Shown: positions 1-7,966 of the stretch, piece by piece | Layout of the letters: each line of letters starts with the position of its first letter | How positions within the stretch are numbered: position 1 is the first letter of the stretch | Source of the DNA: AV40 sp038230255 | GTDB taxonomy: Bacteria > Verrucomicrobiota > Verrucomicrobiia > Chthoniobacterales > UBA10450 | Length of the DNA stretch: 64,000 bases | Direction of reading: 5' to 3' | Assembly: GCA_038230255.1 (NCBI GenBank) | Contig: JBBRNP010000003.1 | Coordinates: 368,892 to 432,891 of the forward strand | Notes under the pieces: generated by a model | What the model was told of the DNA's origin: nothing | Databases searched by the model: none | Seen by the model: only the letters and a program-made list of their open reading frames with translations | Position numbers and translations under genes: made by a program

Positions 1-687
1 CTTCCCGAAAAATTTATTCCAATGTTGCGCGAATTTCTCGATCAATTCGGACCGGCGCTGGCGGAGATGGACAAATTGCTGACGCGGAACCGCATCTTTG
101 TCGATCGAACCAAGGAGATCGGCGTCATTTCCAAAGAACGCGCGATCGCTTACGCATTATCGGGTCCAAATTTGCGCGGGAGCGGCGTCGAACACGATTT
201 GCGGCGCAAACATCCTTATCTCGATTACGAACAATACGATTTCGAAGTCGTGGTCGGCAGCGCGGGCGATTGCTACGATCGCTATCTGGTGCGGGTCGAG
301 GAAATGCGGCAAAGCGCAAACATTTTGCGGCAAGTGATCGAGAAATTACCGAGCGGTCCGATCAACGTCGCCGATTGGAAAAATATGACGCCACCGAAAT
401 CGCACGTGATGACGAAAATGGAAGAACTGATTCACCATTTCATCGTCGTGACGGAAGGGCTCGATGCGCCGCCGGGAGAAATTTATTTCGCTGCCGAAAA
501 TCCCAAGGGCGAGCTCGGCTTTTACATCAACAGCAAAGGCGGCGGCGTCCCATATCGCCTGAAGATCCGCGCGCCGTCGTTTGTGAACCTGAGCATTTTG
601 CCGGAACTGCTTCCCGGCCACATGGTCGGCGACGTTCCGGCGGTGCTCGGAAGTCTGGACTTTGTCATGGGCGAATGCGACAGATGA
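1..687 (+). CDS. nuoD: NADH-quinone oxidoreductase subunit D, C-terminal part (5' end outside window)
   Basis: This is the 49-kDa subunit of complex I, which with NuoB forms the quinone site at the base of the peripheral arm. The frame is open from base 1 and the first in-window ATG (base 22) is internal, so the gene begins upstream. About 228 residues remain, covering the C-terminal half of the [NiFe]-hydrogenase-like fold, including the segments GSAGDCYDRYLVR and PKGELGFYINSKGGG and the ending LDFVMGECDR, which are typical of NuoD. Its stop codon overlaps the start of the next gene (ATGA), so the two are translationally coupled. It is the first visible gene of the nuo operon. Confidence 0.97.
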   Translation, partial: LPEKFIPMLREFLDQFGPALAEMDKLLTRNRIFVDRTKEIGVISKERAIAYALSGPNLRGSGVEHDLRRKHPYLDYEQYDFEVVVGSAGDCYDRYLVRVEEMRQSANILRQVIEKLPSGPINVADWKNMTPPKSHVMTKMEELIHHFIVVTEGLDAPPGEIYFAAENPKGELGFYINSKGGGVPYRLKIRAPSFVNLSILPELLPGHMVGDVPAVLGSLDFVMGECDR

Positions 688-974
688 ACATGTCGATTTT
701 ACAAAAAATCTCCCGCCTCTTCCTCTTCCTCTTAATCTTCGTCTCGCTCTCTTGTGTCGGCCGGCGCATCACCAAGGCCAACGTCGATGAAGTTTCCGAA
801 GGAATGTCGAAGAAACAGGTGGAATCGATTCTTGGACCGCCGACTGAGCTCGATAGCAAGGATTTCGTCATCATGAAGAAGACGACTTACATTTACCGGC
901 AGGGCAAAGACACGGTGACAATCGTTTTCAAAGACGACAAGCTCACTGAAAAGCAGAGCACGTTAACTGATTAA
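684..974 (+). CDS. Small SmpA/OmlA (BamE-like) lipoprotein inside the nuo operon
   Basis: A 96-aa protein starting at the ATG that overlaps the nuoD stop. Residues 1-24 form a lipoprotein signal peptide ending in the lipobox LSC, with Cys24 as the lipidation site. The mature part contains VDEVSEGMSKKQVESILGPP, the typical start of an SmpA/OmlA fold (beta-barrel assembly accessory BamE and relatives). It is not a complex I subunit, and why it lies between nuoD and nuoEF is unknown. The signal-peptide coding region contains a CT-rich stretch, CCTCTTCCTCTTAATCTTC, that recurs exactly in the repeat arm near 26460. The outer-membrane assembly role is inferred from the family only. Confidence 0.8.
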   Translation: MNMSILQKISRLFLFLLIFVSLSCVGRRITKANVDEVSEGMSKKQVESILGPPTELDSKDFVIMKKTTYIYRQGKDTVTIVFKDDKLTEKQSTLTD

Positions 975-984
975 CTTTTCGCCC

Positions 985-2961
985 GTGGACTCCCGCGTTC
1001 CCGCCGAGTTGGAGCGGAAGATGGATGAAGCGATCGGGCATTATCCGCCCGATCAAAAACGAAGCGCCGCGCTGCCGTTGCTCCATCTTTGGCAGGAACA
1101 TTTTGGATTAATAAACGATGAAGCCGTGACCTGGATCGCGGCCAAGCTCGGGCTTCAGCCGATCAACATCTTCGAGTTGGTGACGTTTTACCCGATGTTG
1201 CGCGAGAAACGCGCCGGTAAAACGCACATCCGTGTTTGCCGCACACTCAGTTGCGCGATGGCGGGAAGCTATCAATTAATGGAAAACCTCTCCGCGGCGA
1301 CTGGGATTCAACGGAAAGTCGATCCGGCAGGCGCGGGACACACGCCGTTTTCGGTCAGTCCTGACGGGAATTACAGTATTGAGTTCGTCGAATGTCTCGC
1401 CAGCTGCGGCACCGCGCCGGTTTGCATGGTGAATGACGATCTGCACGAAAACGTGCCGCTCGACAATGCGATGTCGATCTTATCGGAGTCTCCAGCCGAA
1501 CCGGCCGTGCATCCGCCGCATCCGCTCGAGCAGCGGATCATTTTCAAAAACGTCGGGCGCGAAGGCTGGAAGACTGACATCAAGACCTATTTGAATGACG
1601 GCGGTTACGAAGATTTGCGCAAAGCCGTCAAGATGTCGCGCGCTGACATCGTGAACGAAGTGAAAACCTCCGGTTTGCGCGGTCGCGGCGGTGCGGGATT
1701 TCCCTGCGGCGTGAAATGGAGTTTCATCAAGCCCGACGAGAAGAAGCCGGTCTACCTGATTTGCAACGCGGACGAATCCGAGCCCGGCACGTTCAAGGAC
1801 CGCTACATCATCCATGAGGACCCGCACCAGTTGCTGGAAGGCATCGCCATCTCCTGTTTCGCCCTCAACGCCCGGACGGCGTACATATATATAAGAGGCG
1901 AATTCCCCGAAGGCGCCAAGGTCCTCGAGCGCGCGATCGAAGAGGCTCAAAAGCACAAGTTTCTCGGCAAAAACATTCTCGGTTCCGGGTTTGATGTCGA
2001 TGTTCACATTCACCGCGGGGCCGGCGCTTACATTTGCGGCGAAGAAACAGGGCTGATCGAATCGCTCGAAGGCAAACGCGCGTATCCGCGAATCAAACCT
2101 CCTTATTTTCCGGCCGTGCTCGGGCTCTACATGTGCCCGACGATCGTGAATAACGTCGAGACCCTGTGCGCAGTGAAACACATCGTCGCCATGGGTGGCG
2201 CGAAATACGCGCAGCTAGGTCGACCGAACAACACGGGCACGCGCGTTGTTTGCGTGAGCGGCGATGTCGAACGTCCCGGCTATTTCGAAATCGAGGTCGG
2301 CAAGGTCACCATGGGGCAACTGATCTACGATATGGCCGGCGGTGTGAAATGGGGACGCCGACTGAAGGCGATAATCCCGGGCGGCAGTTCGGCCAAAGTT
2401 TTGCGTGCCGACGAGCGGTTCAAAATCAAACAGAAACAGCCCGATGGATCGACCATCGACGTCGATATGTCGATCGACGATCTGCCGATGGATTTCGATT
2501 CGCTGGCGGCGGCCGGTTCGATGGCGGGTTCCGGCGGTGTGATCGTGCTCGACGATTCGCGCGACATGGTTTGGGTGCTCAACAACATCAACGAGTTTTA
2601 CGCCCACGAATCGTGCGGTCAGTGCACGCCTTGTCGCGAAGGTTCGCTTTGGATGAAAAAAATTACCGAGCGCATGCTGGATGGCGGAGGTGTAACGGAA
2701 GATCCACGCACCCTGAAAACGATCGGCGACAATATTGCCGGGCGGACCATCTGCGCGTTCGGTGAAGCTTGCGCCTGGCCGACCCAAAGTTTCGTTGAAA
2801 AATTTCCCGAGGAATTTGCGGCGTATGCGCGCAAATCAATCCCACCGCCGTTGCCGCCGGAAGATACGCCTCGAGAATTAATTGAGCGCGACACAATACC
2901 AACCAGTCCCCTTGCCCACGATCCCGGCTGGGAAAAAGCCGGCGCCGATGCCGTTATTTGA
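985..2961 (+). CDS. nuoEF: NADH-quinone oxidoreductase, fused subunits E and F
   Basis: A 658-aa fusion of the 24-kDa and 51-kDa subunits, the NADH-oxidising head of complex I. Residues 1-165 are a thioredoxin-like NuoE domain with the four [2Fe-2S] ligands Cys85, Cys90 (CRTLSC), Cys137 and Cys141 (CLASC). After a linker (about 165-190) comes NuoF, with the nucleotide-binding loop LRGRGGAGFP (231-240), the flavin-site segment NADESEPGTFKDRY, and the N3 [4Fe-4S] motif SCGQCTPC near residue 545 plus a last Cys in FGEAC near 590. The start is GTG at 985, ten bases after the lipoprotein gene. NuoE and NuoF are separate in most bacteria; in-frame continuity across the linker argues that the fusion is genuine. 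Confidence 0.96.
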   Translation: MDSRVPAELERKMDEAIGHYPPDQKRSAALPLLHLWQEHFGLINDEAVTWIAAKLGLQPINIFELVTFYPMLREKRAGKTHIRVCRTLSCAMAGSYQLMENLSAATGIQRKVDPAGAGHTPFSVSPDGNYSIEFVECLASCGTAPVCMVNDDLHENVPLDNAMSILSESPAEPAVHPPHPLEQRIIFKNVGREGWKTDIKTYLNDGGYEDLRKAVKMSRADIVNEVKTSGLRGRGGAGFPCGVKWSFIKPDEKKPVYLICNADESEPGTFKDRYIIHEDPHQLLEGIAISCFALNARTAYIYIRGEFPEGAKVLERAIEEAQKHKFLGKNILGSGFDVDVHIHRGAGAYICGEETGLIESLEGKRAYPRIKPPYFPAVLGLYMCPTIVNNVETLCAVKHIVAMGGAKYAQLGRPNNTGTRVVCVSGDVERPGYFEIEVGKVTMGQLIYDMAGGVKWGRRLKAIIPGGSSAKVLRADERFKIKQKQPDGSTIDVDMSIDDLPMDFDSLAAAGSMAGSGGVIVLDDSRDMVWVLNNINEFYAHESCGQCTPCREGSLWMKKITERMLDGGGVTEDPRTLKTIGDNIAGRTICAFGEACAWPTQSFVEKFPEEFAAYARKSIPPPLPPEDTPRELIERDTIPTSPLAHDPGWEKAGADAVI

Positions 2962-2993
2962 GATGAAGCCAAATTTTTCTGGAGTAAGAGAAG

Positions 2994-3085
2994 AAAACGT
3001 CCAACGCCCAACGTCCAACGTTCAACGTTCAATTCAAACCTTTGCATTGAGCGTTGGGCGTTCGGCGTTGAGCGTTCAGCGTTTT
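2994..3085. repeat. Inverted heptad-repeat element between nuoEF and nuoG
   Basis: Two arms of about 45 bases face each other around a very short loop. The left arm repeats the unit CCAACGT/TCAACGT every 7 bases; the right arm is its near complement (GCGTTGG, GCGTTGA). Most mismatches between the arms are T versus C opposite G, so the transcript would still pair through G-U wobbles. Same general design as the elements at 5914, 6540, 13168 and 54592, with a different repeat unit. Confidence 0.8.
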
Positions 3086-3120
3086 CTGAGTCCTGCGTCG
3101 ACCACGAGTACGAAGTGACC

Positions 3121-4845
3121 ATGCTCAACGAGACGTCGATACCACTGTTCAACGTCCAGATCGACGGCGTGTGGCACCAATTTCCGAAAGGCACGCGCGT
3201 GATTGAAGCTTGCGCGCAAGCCGGCGTTTACGTGCCGCGCTATTGCTATCACAAAAAACTCAGCTCGCCGGGGAATTGCCGGATGTGCTTGATCGAGATG
3301 GGAATGCCGCGAATGGGTCCCGAACGCAAACCGGAGCTCGGCGCCGACGGTAAACCGATCATCAACTGGATGCCGCGTCCGCAAATTTGTTGCGCCCAGG
3401 ATGTGGCAGACGGAATGGGGGTGCGAACAAGTTCGCCATTGGTCGAGGAATGCCGCAAAGGCGTGATGGAATTTCTACTCATCAATCATCCACTCGATTG
3501 TCCGATCTGCGACCAGGCGGGCGAATGCGAGCTGCAAGAATTCAGCGTCGAGTACGGGGCTGCCGGCTCGCGTTTTCTCGAAAACAAGGTGAAGAAGCCG
3601 AAAGCGGTGCAACTCGGACCGCGCGTTACGCTCGACGATGAGCGCTGCATTCTTTGCTCGCGATGCGTTCGCTTTTGCACCGAAATTGCCAAGGACGATG
3701 TGCTCGGATTCGTCGATCGCGGCAGTCACACCGTGCTGACAGCGCATCCGGGCAGGCTTCTGGAAAATAATTACTCGCTCAACACGGTCGATCTTTGTCC
3801 GGTCGGCGCGCTTACTTCCACCGATTTCCGTTTCAAGATGCGGGTTTGGTTTTTGAAGGAGACGAAAAGCATCTGCACCAGTTGCGCGACCGGTTGCAAC
3901 ACACTCATCGGCACGCGCGAGGACATCGTTTATCGGCAAACACCGCGCGAGAACGATCACGTCAACTCGTGCTGGATGTGCGACTACGGCCGGCTCAACT
4001 TTAAATACCTCGAAGCGGAGAATCGGTTGCTCGAGCCGCAGATTTCCAATGGAAAAGAACTCGTCCCAAGCGATTGGAAGAGCGCGATCGCGCAGGCGGC
4101 GCTGCAGCTCCGACAATTCAGCGGCGCAAACGTCGCGATCATTGCATCCGGCCGGATGACGAACGAAGAACTTTGGCTGGTGCGCAAGATCGCGGACCTG
4201 TTCGGCGCTCGTTACATCGACATCGTGCCGCGCCGCGGCGAGGGAGACGACATTCTGCTGAGCGAAGATCGAAATCCGAACACGGCTGGCGCGCGTTTGA
4301 TTTTGAGATTGGACGAAGAACCAGGTGCGAAACTTCTCGCGGTCGCCCAAGCAGTGAAATCGGGAGAGATCAGAGCGCTACTCGTGCTCGGTGAAAATCC
4401 AATCGACTTCGGGATTTCAGCAGAACAATTAACCAACATGTCCGCGTTCGTGGCGATGAACATTTTGTCGAACCCTGGCAACCAACACGCGACGGCTATC
4501 CTGCCGGCTTCGGGGTTCGCCGAAAAACGCGGCTCAATGATTAATGGCAAAGGCCGACTGCAACGGTTAAATCGCGCGGTGCGTCCACCTGGAAACGCGC
4601 GCGACGACTGGGAAATTTTGCGCGACCTGCTCCAGGCACTCGGCGGGAGCAACGGAATTTACACGATCGAAGATGTGTTCCGGCAGATGAGCGCGGAGAT
4701 TCCGGAATTTGCCGAGCTTACTTTAAGCAAGATCGGCGATCTCGGTGTTCAGGTAACGAAGTTGGAGGAATCGCCGCGGCCGCCGATCGAACCCAAGGCA
4801 AAGGATATCGAAAAGACGGAGAAGGCGCGCCCAGCCACCCGGTAA
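3121..4845 (+). CDS. nuoG: NADH-quinone oxidoreductase subunit G (short form)
   Basis: The iron-sulphur subunit that carries electrons from NuoF toward the membrane arm. The N-terminus holds the [2Fe-2S] ferredoxin motif (RYCYHKKLSSPGNCRMC), then the His/Cys-ligated cluster motif HPLDCPICDQAGECELQ, then CILCSRCVRFC with CPVGAL, and a fourth Cys set (CTSCATGC) entering the molybdopterin-oxidoreductase-like domain. At about 574 aa it is much shorter than the roughly 900-aa E. coli protein, because the C-terminal molybdopterin-like part is reduced. ATG at 3121 is chosen; GTG at 3115 would add two residues. The C-terminus is a charged tail. Confidence 0.95.
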   Translation: MLNETSIPLFNVQIDGVWHQFPKGTRVIEACAQAGVYVPRYCYHKKLSSPGNCRMCLIEMGMPRMGPERKPELGADGKPIINWMPRPQICCAQDVADGMGVRTSSPLVEECRKGVMEFLLINHPLDCPICDQAGECELQEFSVEYGAAGSRFLENKVKKPKAVQLGPRVTLDDERCILCSRCVRFCTEIAKDDVLGFVDRGSHTVLTAHPGRLLENNYSLNTVDLCPVGALTSTDFRFKMRVWFLKETKSICTSCATGCNTLIGTREDIVYRQTPRENDHVNSCWMCDYGRLNFKYLEAENRLLEPQISNGKELVPSDWKSAIAQAALQLRQFSGANVAIIASGRMTNEELWLVRKIADLFGARYIDIVPRRGEGDDILLSEDRNPNTAGARLILRLDEEPGAKLLAVAQAVKSGEIRALLVLGENPIDFGISAEQLTNMSAFVAMNILSNPGNQHATAILPASGFAEKRGSMINGKGRLQRLNRAVRPPGNARDDWEILRDLLQALGGSNGIYTIEDVFRQMSAEIPEFAELTLSKIGDLGVQVTKLEESPRPPIEPKAKDIEKTEKARPATR

Positions 4846-4848
4846 CGC

Positions 4849-4859
4849 AAGATCGACAA
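4849..4859 (+). other. AAGATCGACAA word in the nuoG-nuoH gap
   Basis: An exact copy of the recurrent 11-mer, filling nearly the whole 13-bp gap. Its last A is the first base of the nuoH start codon. There is no recognisable Shine-Dalgarno sequence here, so the word appears to have been kept at the expense of one. It is one of only four copies outside coding sequence. Confidence 0.85.
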
Positions 4860-5920
4860 TGGATTATTTTTTCATCGGCACGTCGCTCCTGAAAATCATC
4901 GGCATGATTTTCATCGTGATTTTGCCGATGGTCTCCTACGCGGTTTACGCTGAGCGCCGCGTCAGCGCCCTCATTCAGGATCGTCTCGGTCCGAATCGTG
5001 TCGGTCCGGCCGGCCTTTTTCAACCAATCGCCGATGCCGCGAAATTTTTGCTGAAGGAAGATTTCACGCCCGCGAGCGTGAACACGTTTTATTACTGGCT
5101 GGCGCCGTGTCTCGCGATGGTTCCCGCGATCATGACAATCGCGGTCGTTCCATTTGGCAGCACGTTGTTCGGCGTGCCGATGGTCATCGCCGACATCAAC
5201 GTCGGAATCCTGTATGTCTTCGCGATCGCCTCGTTAGGCGTTTACGGAATCGTCCTCGGCGGTTGGGCCTCCAATTCCAAATATCCTTTTCTCGGCGGCG
5301 TGCGCTCGAGTTCGCAAATGATTTCCTACGAACTTTCGCTCGGTCTCGCTGTCATTCCGGTTTTCCTTCTCGTTGGAAATCTTCGCCTGACGAGTGTCGT
5401 CCAATATCAAATCGAGCACGGTTGGTTGGTCGCGCCGTTTATCGGCGATTGGACGAATCTTGGGAAATGGCTGCTCGCAATTCCAATGATCGTCTCTTTC
5501 GTCGTGTTCATGGTTGCGGTCTTCGCTGAGACGAATCGCCTTCCGTTCGATTTGCCCGAGGCCGAGCAGGAACTGGCCGGCGGTTATCACACGGAATATT
5601 CCTCGATGAAGTTCGCGCTTTTTTTCCTGGGGGAATACGCAGCAATGATCAGCGGCTGCGCGATTGTGGTCACATTATTCCTGGGCGGCTGGCATTTTCC
5701 TGGAATTCCTGATGGCTCGCGCGGCTGGATTTTCGGATTGATCAATATCGCGGTTTTCTTCACCAAAGTCGCCGTTCTGATTCTTTTCATGATGTGGGTG
5801 CGCTGGACGCTGCCACGCTTCCGGTGGGACCAGTTGATGCGGCTCGGCTGGCTCTTTTTCTTCGAAATTGCGCTCGTTAACATTTTCGTCGTCGCAGCAA
5901 TCCTGGCATTCATCCGCTAA
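4859..5920 (+). CDS. nuoH: NADH-quinone oxidoreductase subunit H
   Basis: A 353-aa multi-pass membrane subunit joining the peripheral arm to the proton pumps and forming part of the quinone channel. Family motifs visible include YAERRVSALIQDRLGPNRVG near the N-terminus, FNLPEAE-type segment LPFDLPEAEQELAGGYHTEY in the middle, and the hydrophobic C-terminal WVRWTLPRFRWDQLMRLGW. Length matches the family. It starts 13 bases after nuoG; its stop codon lies inside the inverted-repeat element at 5914-5994. Confidence 0.97.
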   Translation: MDYFFIGTSLLKIIGMIFIVILPMVSYAVYAERRVSALIQDRLGPNRVGPAGLFQPIADAAKFLLKEDFTPASVNTFYYWLAPCLAMVPAIMTIAVVPFGSTLFGVPMVIADINVGILYVFAIASLGVYGIVLGGWASNSKYPFLGGVRSSSQMISYELSLGLAVIPVFLLVGNLRLTSVVQYQIEHGWLVAPFIGDWTNLGKWLLAIPMIVSFVVFMVAVFAETNRLPFDLPEAEQELAGGYHTEYSSMKFALFFLGEYAAMISGCAIVVTLFLGGWHFPGIPDGSRGWIFGLINIAVFFTKVAVLILFMMWVRWTLPRFRWDQLMRLGWLFFFEIALVNIFVVAAILAFIR

Positions 5921-5994
5921 ACACACCAAATGACACCAAAAAAATATAAGATCGAAATTAGCAGGTCTTTCGCGTTGTTTAGCGTATTTGGCGG
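5914..5994. repeat. Inverted iteron element between nuoH and nuoI
   Basis: The left arm begins CCGCTAAACACACCAAATG and the right arm, read on the other strand, begins CCGCCAAATACGCTAAAC. Each is three iterations of a C(G/A)C(T/C)AAA unit every 9-10 bases. The nuoH stop codon is inside the left arm. No gene occupies the loop of about 25 bases. Confidence 0.75.
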
Positions 5995-6006
5995 ACAATT
6001 TTAAGC

Positions 6007-6537
6007 ATGGCGATCACCGTCCCACGACCGAATCTGAATTGGCGCGAACGAATGTATCTTCCCGCGATCGCGGCCGGCTTGTTGATTACGCTCAAGCACT
6101 TCAAGAACATGATTTTTCGCCGCACAAAAGTAACGATGGAATATCCGGAAGAAAAATGGGACGCGAACTTGCCGGAGCACTATCGCGGCGCGCCGGCACT
6201 GGTGCGCGACACCGACGGTCGCATCCGCTGTGTCGCCTGTCAGCTTTGCGAGTTCATTTGTCCGCCGCGCGCGATTAAGATTATTCCGGGCGAGATTTCA
6301 GAGCACGATCGGTTTGCCAAAGTCGAAAAGTATCCTGAGGAATTCGATATCGACATGGTGCGCTGCATCTTCTGCGGCATGTGCGAAGAAGTCTGCCCCG
6401 AGCAGGCGATCTACTTGCGGAAAGATTACGCCATCACCGGATTCACTCGCGAAGACATGATGCATCGCAAAGACAAACTGCTCGAGATCGGCGGGGTGAT
6501 GCACGGAGTTGTTTTGAAATGGAACGAGAAAAAGTGA
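6007..6537 (+). CDS. nuoI: NADH-quinone oxidoreductase subunit I
   Basis: A 176-aa ferredoxin-like subunit carrying clusters N6a and N6b, which pass electrons to NuoB. Two classic 4Fe-4S motifs are present: CVACQLCEFICPPRAI and CIFCGMCEEVCPEQAI. The N-terminal amphipathic segment contains YLPAIAAGLLITLKHF, the usual membrane-contact helix. Its length is normal. The gene lies between two repeat elements, so mRNA structure on both sides is likely. Confidence 0.97.
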   Translation: MAITVPRPNLNWRERMYLPAIAAGLLITLKHFKNMIFRRTKVTMEYPEEKWDANLPEHYRGAPALVRDTDGRIRCVACQLCEFICPPRAIKIIPGEISEHDRFAKVEKYPEEFDIDMVRCIFCGMCEEVCPEQAIYLRKDYAITGFTREDMMHRKDKLLEIGGVMHGVVLKWNEKK

Positions 6538-6539
6538 AA

Positions 6540-6618
6540 GCCACAGATTGACACAGATGATCACAGATTTTTCAGATTTCGATTTTACATCTGTGTTCTA
6601 TCTGTGTTCATCCGTGGC
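6540..6618. repeat. Inverted iteron element between nuoI and nuoJ
   Basis: The left arm GCCACAGATTGACACAGATG and the complement of the right arm, GCCACGGATGAACACAGATA, match over about 32 bases. The unit is CACAGAT, three copies at 10-base spacing. The loop is about 15 bases and holds no gene. Confidence 0.8.
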
Positions 6619-6625
6619 CTAAAAA

Positions 6626-7153
6626 ATGTCTCCGTTTTTATTTTGGGTTTTCTCTTTGATGATGCTGATCTTCGGCGGGGCCGTCATCATTAACCGCAAT
6701 CCGGTGGCGAGCGCGCTCAGTCTGGTCGTTTCGTTTTTGGCGCTAGCGGCACTGTTTATCTCACTCGATGCGTTTTTCATTGGCATCATTCAAGTGCTCG
6801 TTTATGCCGGCGCAATCATGGTGCTGTTTCTGTTCATCATCATGTTGCTCGATTTGCGCGCCGAAGAATTGAGAAAAATTAACTGGATCGCGACAGCAGG
6901 CGGCGTGGCAGTTGCGCTCGCTTTAACTGTCCAAATTTTTTCCGTCGTCGGTAGTTTCCAGGCCGCCAGGCAACCTTTTCCGCCGCTGGCAAGGCATGTC
7001 CTGAGCGGAGCCGAAGGATCGACATCGGACGATGTCCACCACATCGGGCTTTTGCTATTCGGAAGCTACACTCTGCCTTTTCAAATCATTGGCATCGTCA
7101 TTTTGGTGGCCACCATCGGCGTCGTGATGCTGAGCCGGCGCGAAACCCGCTAA
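6626..7153 (+). CDS. nuoJ: NADH-quinone oxidoreductase subunit J
   Basis: A 175-aa membrane subunit of the proton-pumping arm with about five hydrophobic helices; the conserved helix-3 region VLVYAGAIMVLFLFIIMLLD is present. Between the fourth and fifth helices lies an unusual stretch, ARHVLSGAEGSTSD. Its DNA (CCTGAGCGGAGCCGAAGG) resembles half of the dispersed TGTCAT...ATGACA palindromic repeats seen at 28.8-32 kb, so a repeat fragment may have been taken into a loop in frame. The gene is followed after one base by nuoK. Confidence 0.95.
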   Translation: MSPFLFWVFSLMMLIFGGAVIINRNPVASALSLVVSFLALAALFISLDAFFIGIIQVLVYAGAIMVLFLFIIMLLDLRAEELRKINWIATAGGVAVALALTVQIFSVVGSFQAARQPFPPLARHVLSGAEGSTSDDVHHIGLLLFGSYTLPFQIIGIVILVATIGVVMLSRRETR

Positions 7154-7154
7154 C

Positions 7155-7475
7155 ATGATCACGCTGGGCGACTATCTCATTGTCAGCGGTATTTTGTTCG
7201 CGATCGGATTCGCCGGCGTCATGCTCCGTCGCAACATCATCACCATTTTGATGGCGCTGGAATTGATGCTCAATGCGGCCAATTTGTCCCTGGTCGCATT
7301 CTCGCGCTTTCACGTCGACCCAAGCGGTGTGCCGAATTACAACGCGCAGGTGTTTGTTTTCTTCATCATCACCGTGGCCGCGGCCGAGGTCGCGGTGGGC
7401 CTCGCGATCGTTGTCGCGCTCTTCCGCCTCCGACAGACAACGCACGTTGAAGACATTAGCAGTTTGAAATTCTGA
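7155..7475 (+). CDS. nuoK: NADH-quinone oxidoreductase subunit K
   Basis: A 106-aa three-helix membrane subunit (MrpC-like). The conserved LIVSGILFAIGFAGVMLRRN start and the acidic helix IMALELMLNAANLSLVAF with its two functional Glu positions are visible. Length is normal. Its stop codon is directly followed by the left arm of the first GxxExxY cassette. Confidence 0.96.
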   Translation: MITLGDYLIVSGILFAIGFAGVMLRRNIITILMALELMLNAANLSLVAFSRFHVDPSGVPNYNAQVFVFFIITVAAAEVAVGLAIVVALFRLRQTTHVEDISSLKF

Positions 7476-7960
7476 GCCCGCTAATCACGCTAATTGACGC
7501 CAATCAAATGACAGAGCTGATCCACAAAACGGAGAGTTACAGGATCATCGGCGCCTGTTTCGAGGTTTACAATGAGAAGGGATGCGGGTTTCTCGAGCCT
7601 GTTTACCACGAGTGTTTGACGATTGAATTTGAGCACCAGCGGATTCCCGCCATTTCGAAACCAGCATTAACGCTCAGCTACCGTGGGCGCACACTGCTGC
7701 AAACCTACAATCCAGACTTCATTTGCTATCAGAAAATCGTTCTGGAACTAAAAACCGTATCCAAACTGATAGACGAACACCGGGCACAAATACTGAATTA
7801 TCTTAATGCCACGGGTTTCGAGCTTGGTCTGTTGGTGAATTTTGGGCATTACCCGGGTTTAGAACACGAACGCATTGTCAGGACACAGCGCGCAAAACCG
7901 AAGGAGGACGTCTCCGATGTCTCCTTCTAGAATTCGCGTCCATTCGCGTAATTCGCGGGC
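7476..7960 (+). mobile_element. GxxExxY cassette 1: gene bounded by inverted iteron arms
   Basis: The left arm (7476-7505, GCCCGCTAATCACGCTAATT...) and the complement of the right arm (7931-7960, GCCCGCGAATTACGCGAATG...) agree at about 23 of 30 positions. Both are three iterations of ACGC-N-AAT every 9-10 bases. The gene fills the loop exactly: the start codon is two bases inside the left arm and the stop codon abuts the right arm. It lies between nuoK and nuoL in operon orientation. Confidence 0.7.
7508..7930 (+). CDS. GxxExxY protein, PD-(D/E)XK-like (copy 1)
   Basis: A 140-aa protein of the GxxExxY family (TIGR04256/PF13366-like), whose function is unknown. The signature GFLEPVY is at residues 28-34. 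A complete PD-(D/E)XK nuclease-type core follows: PDF, then LELK about 12 residues later, so the catalytic residues are intact. It has no link to complex I chemistry although it interrupts the nuo operon. It resembles copy 2 (9792) closely in sequence and length and copy 3 (15734) more distantly. A nuclease role, perhaps acting on the flanking arms, is inference. Confidence 0.85.
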   Translation: MTELIHKTESYRIIGACFEVYNEKGCGFLEPVYHECLTIEFEHQRIPAISKPALTLSYRGRTLLQTYNPDFICYQKIVLELKTVSKLIDEHRAQILNYLNATGFELGLLVNFGHYPGLEHERIVRTQRAKPKEDVSDVSF

Positions 7961-7966
7961 CAAGAA

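Noticed and set aside
1480..2181. Long antisense frames inside nuo and other genes
   Set aside because: They mirror the codon bias of the sense gene in GC-rich DNA, give no family resemblance, and lie wholly within well-supported genes.
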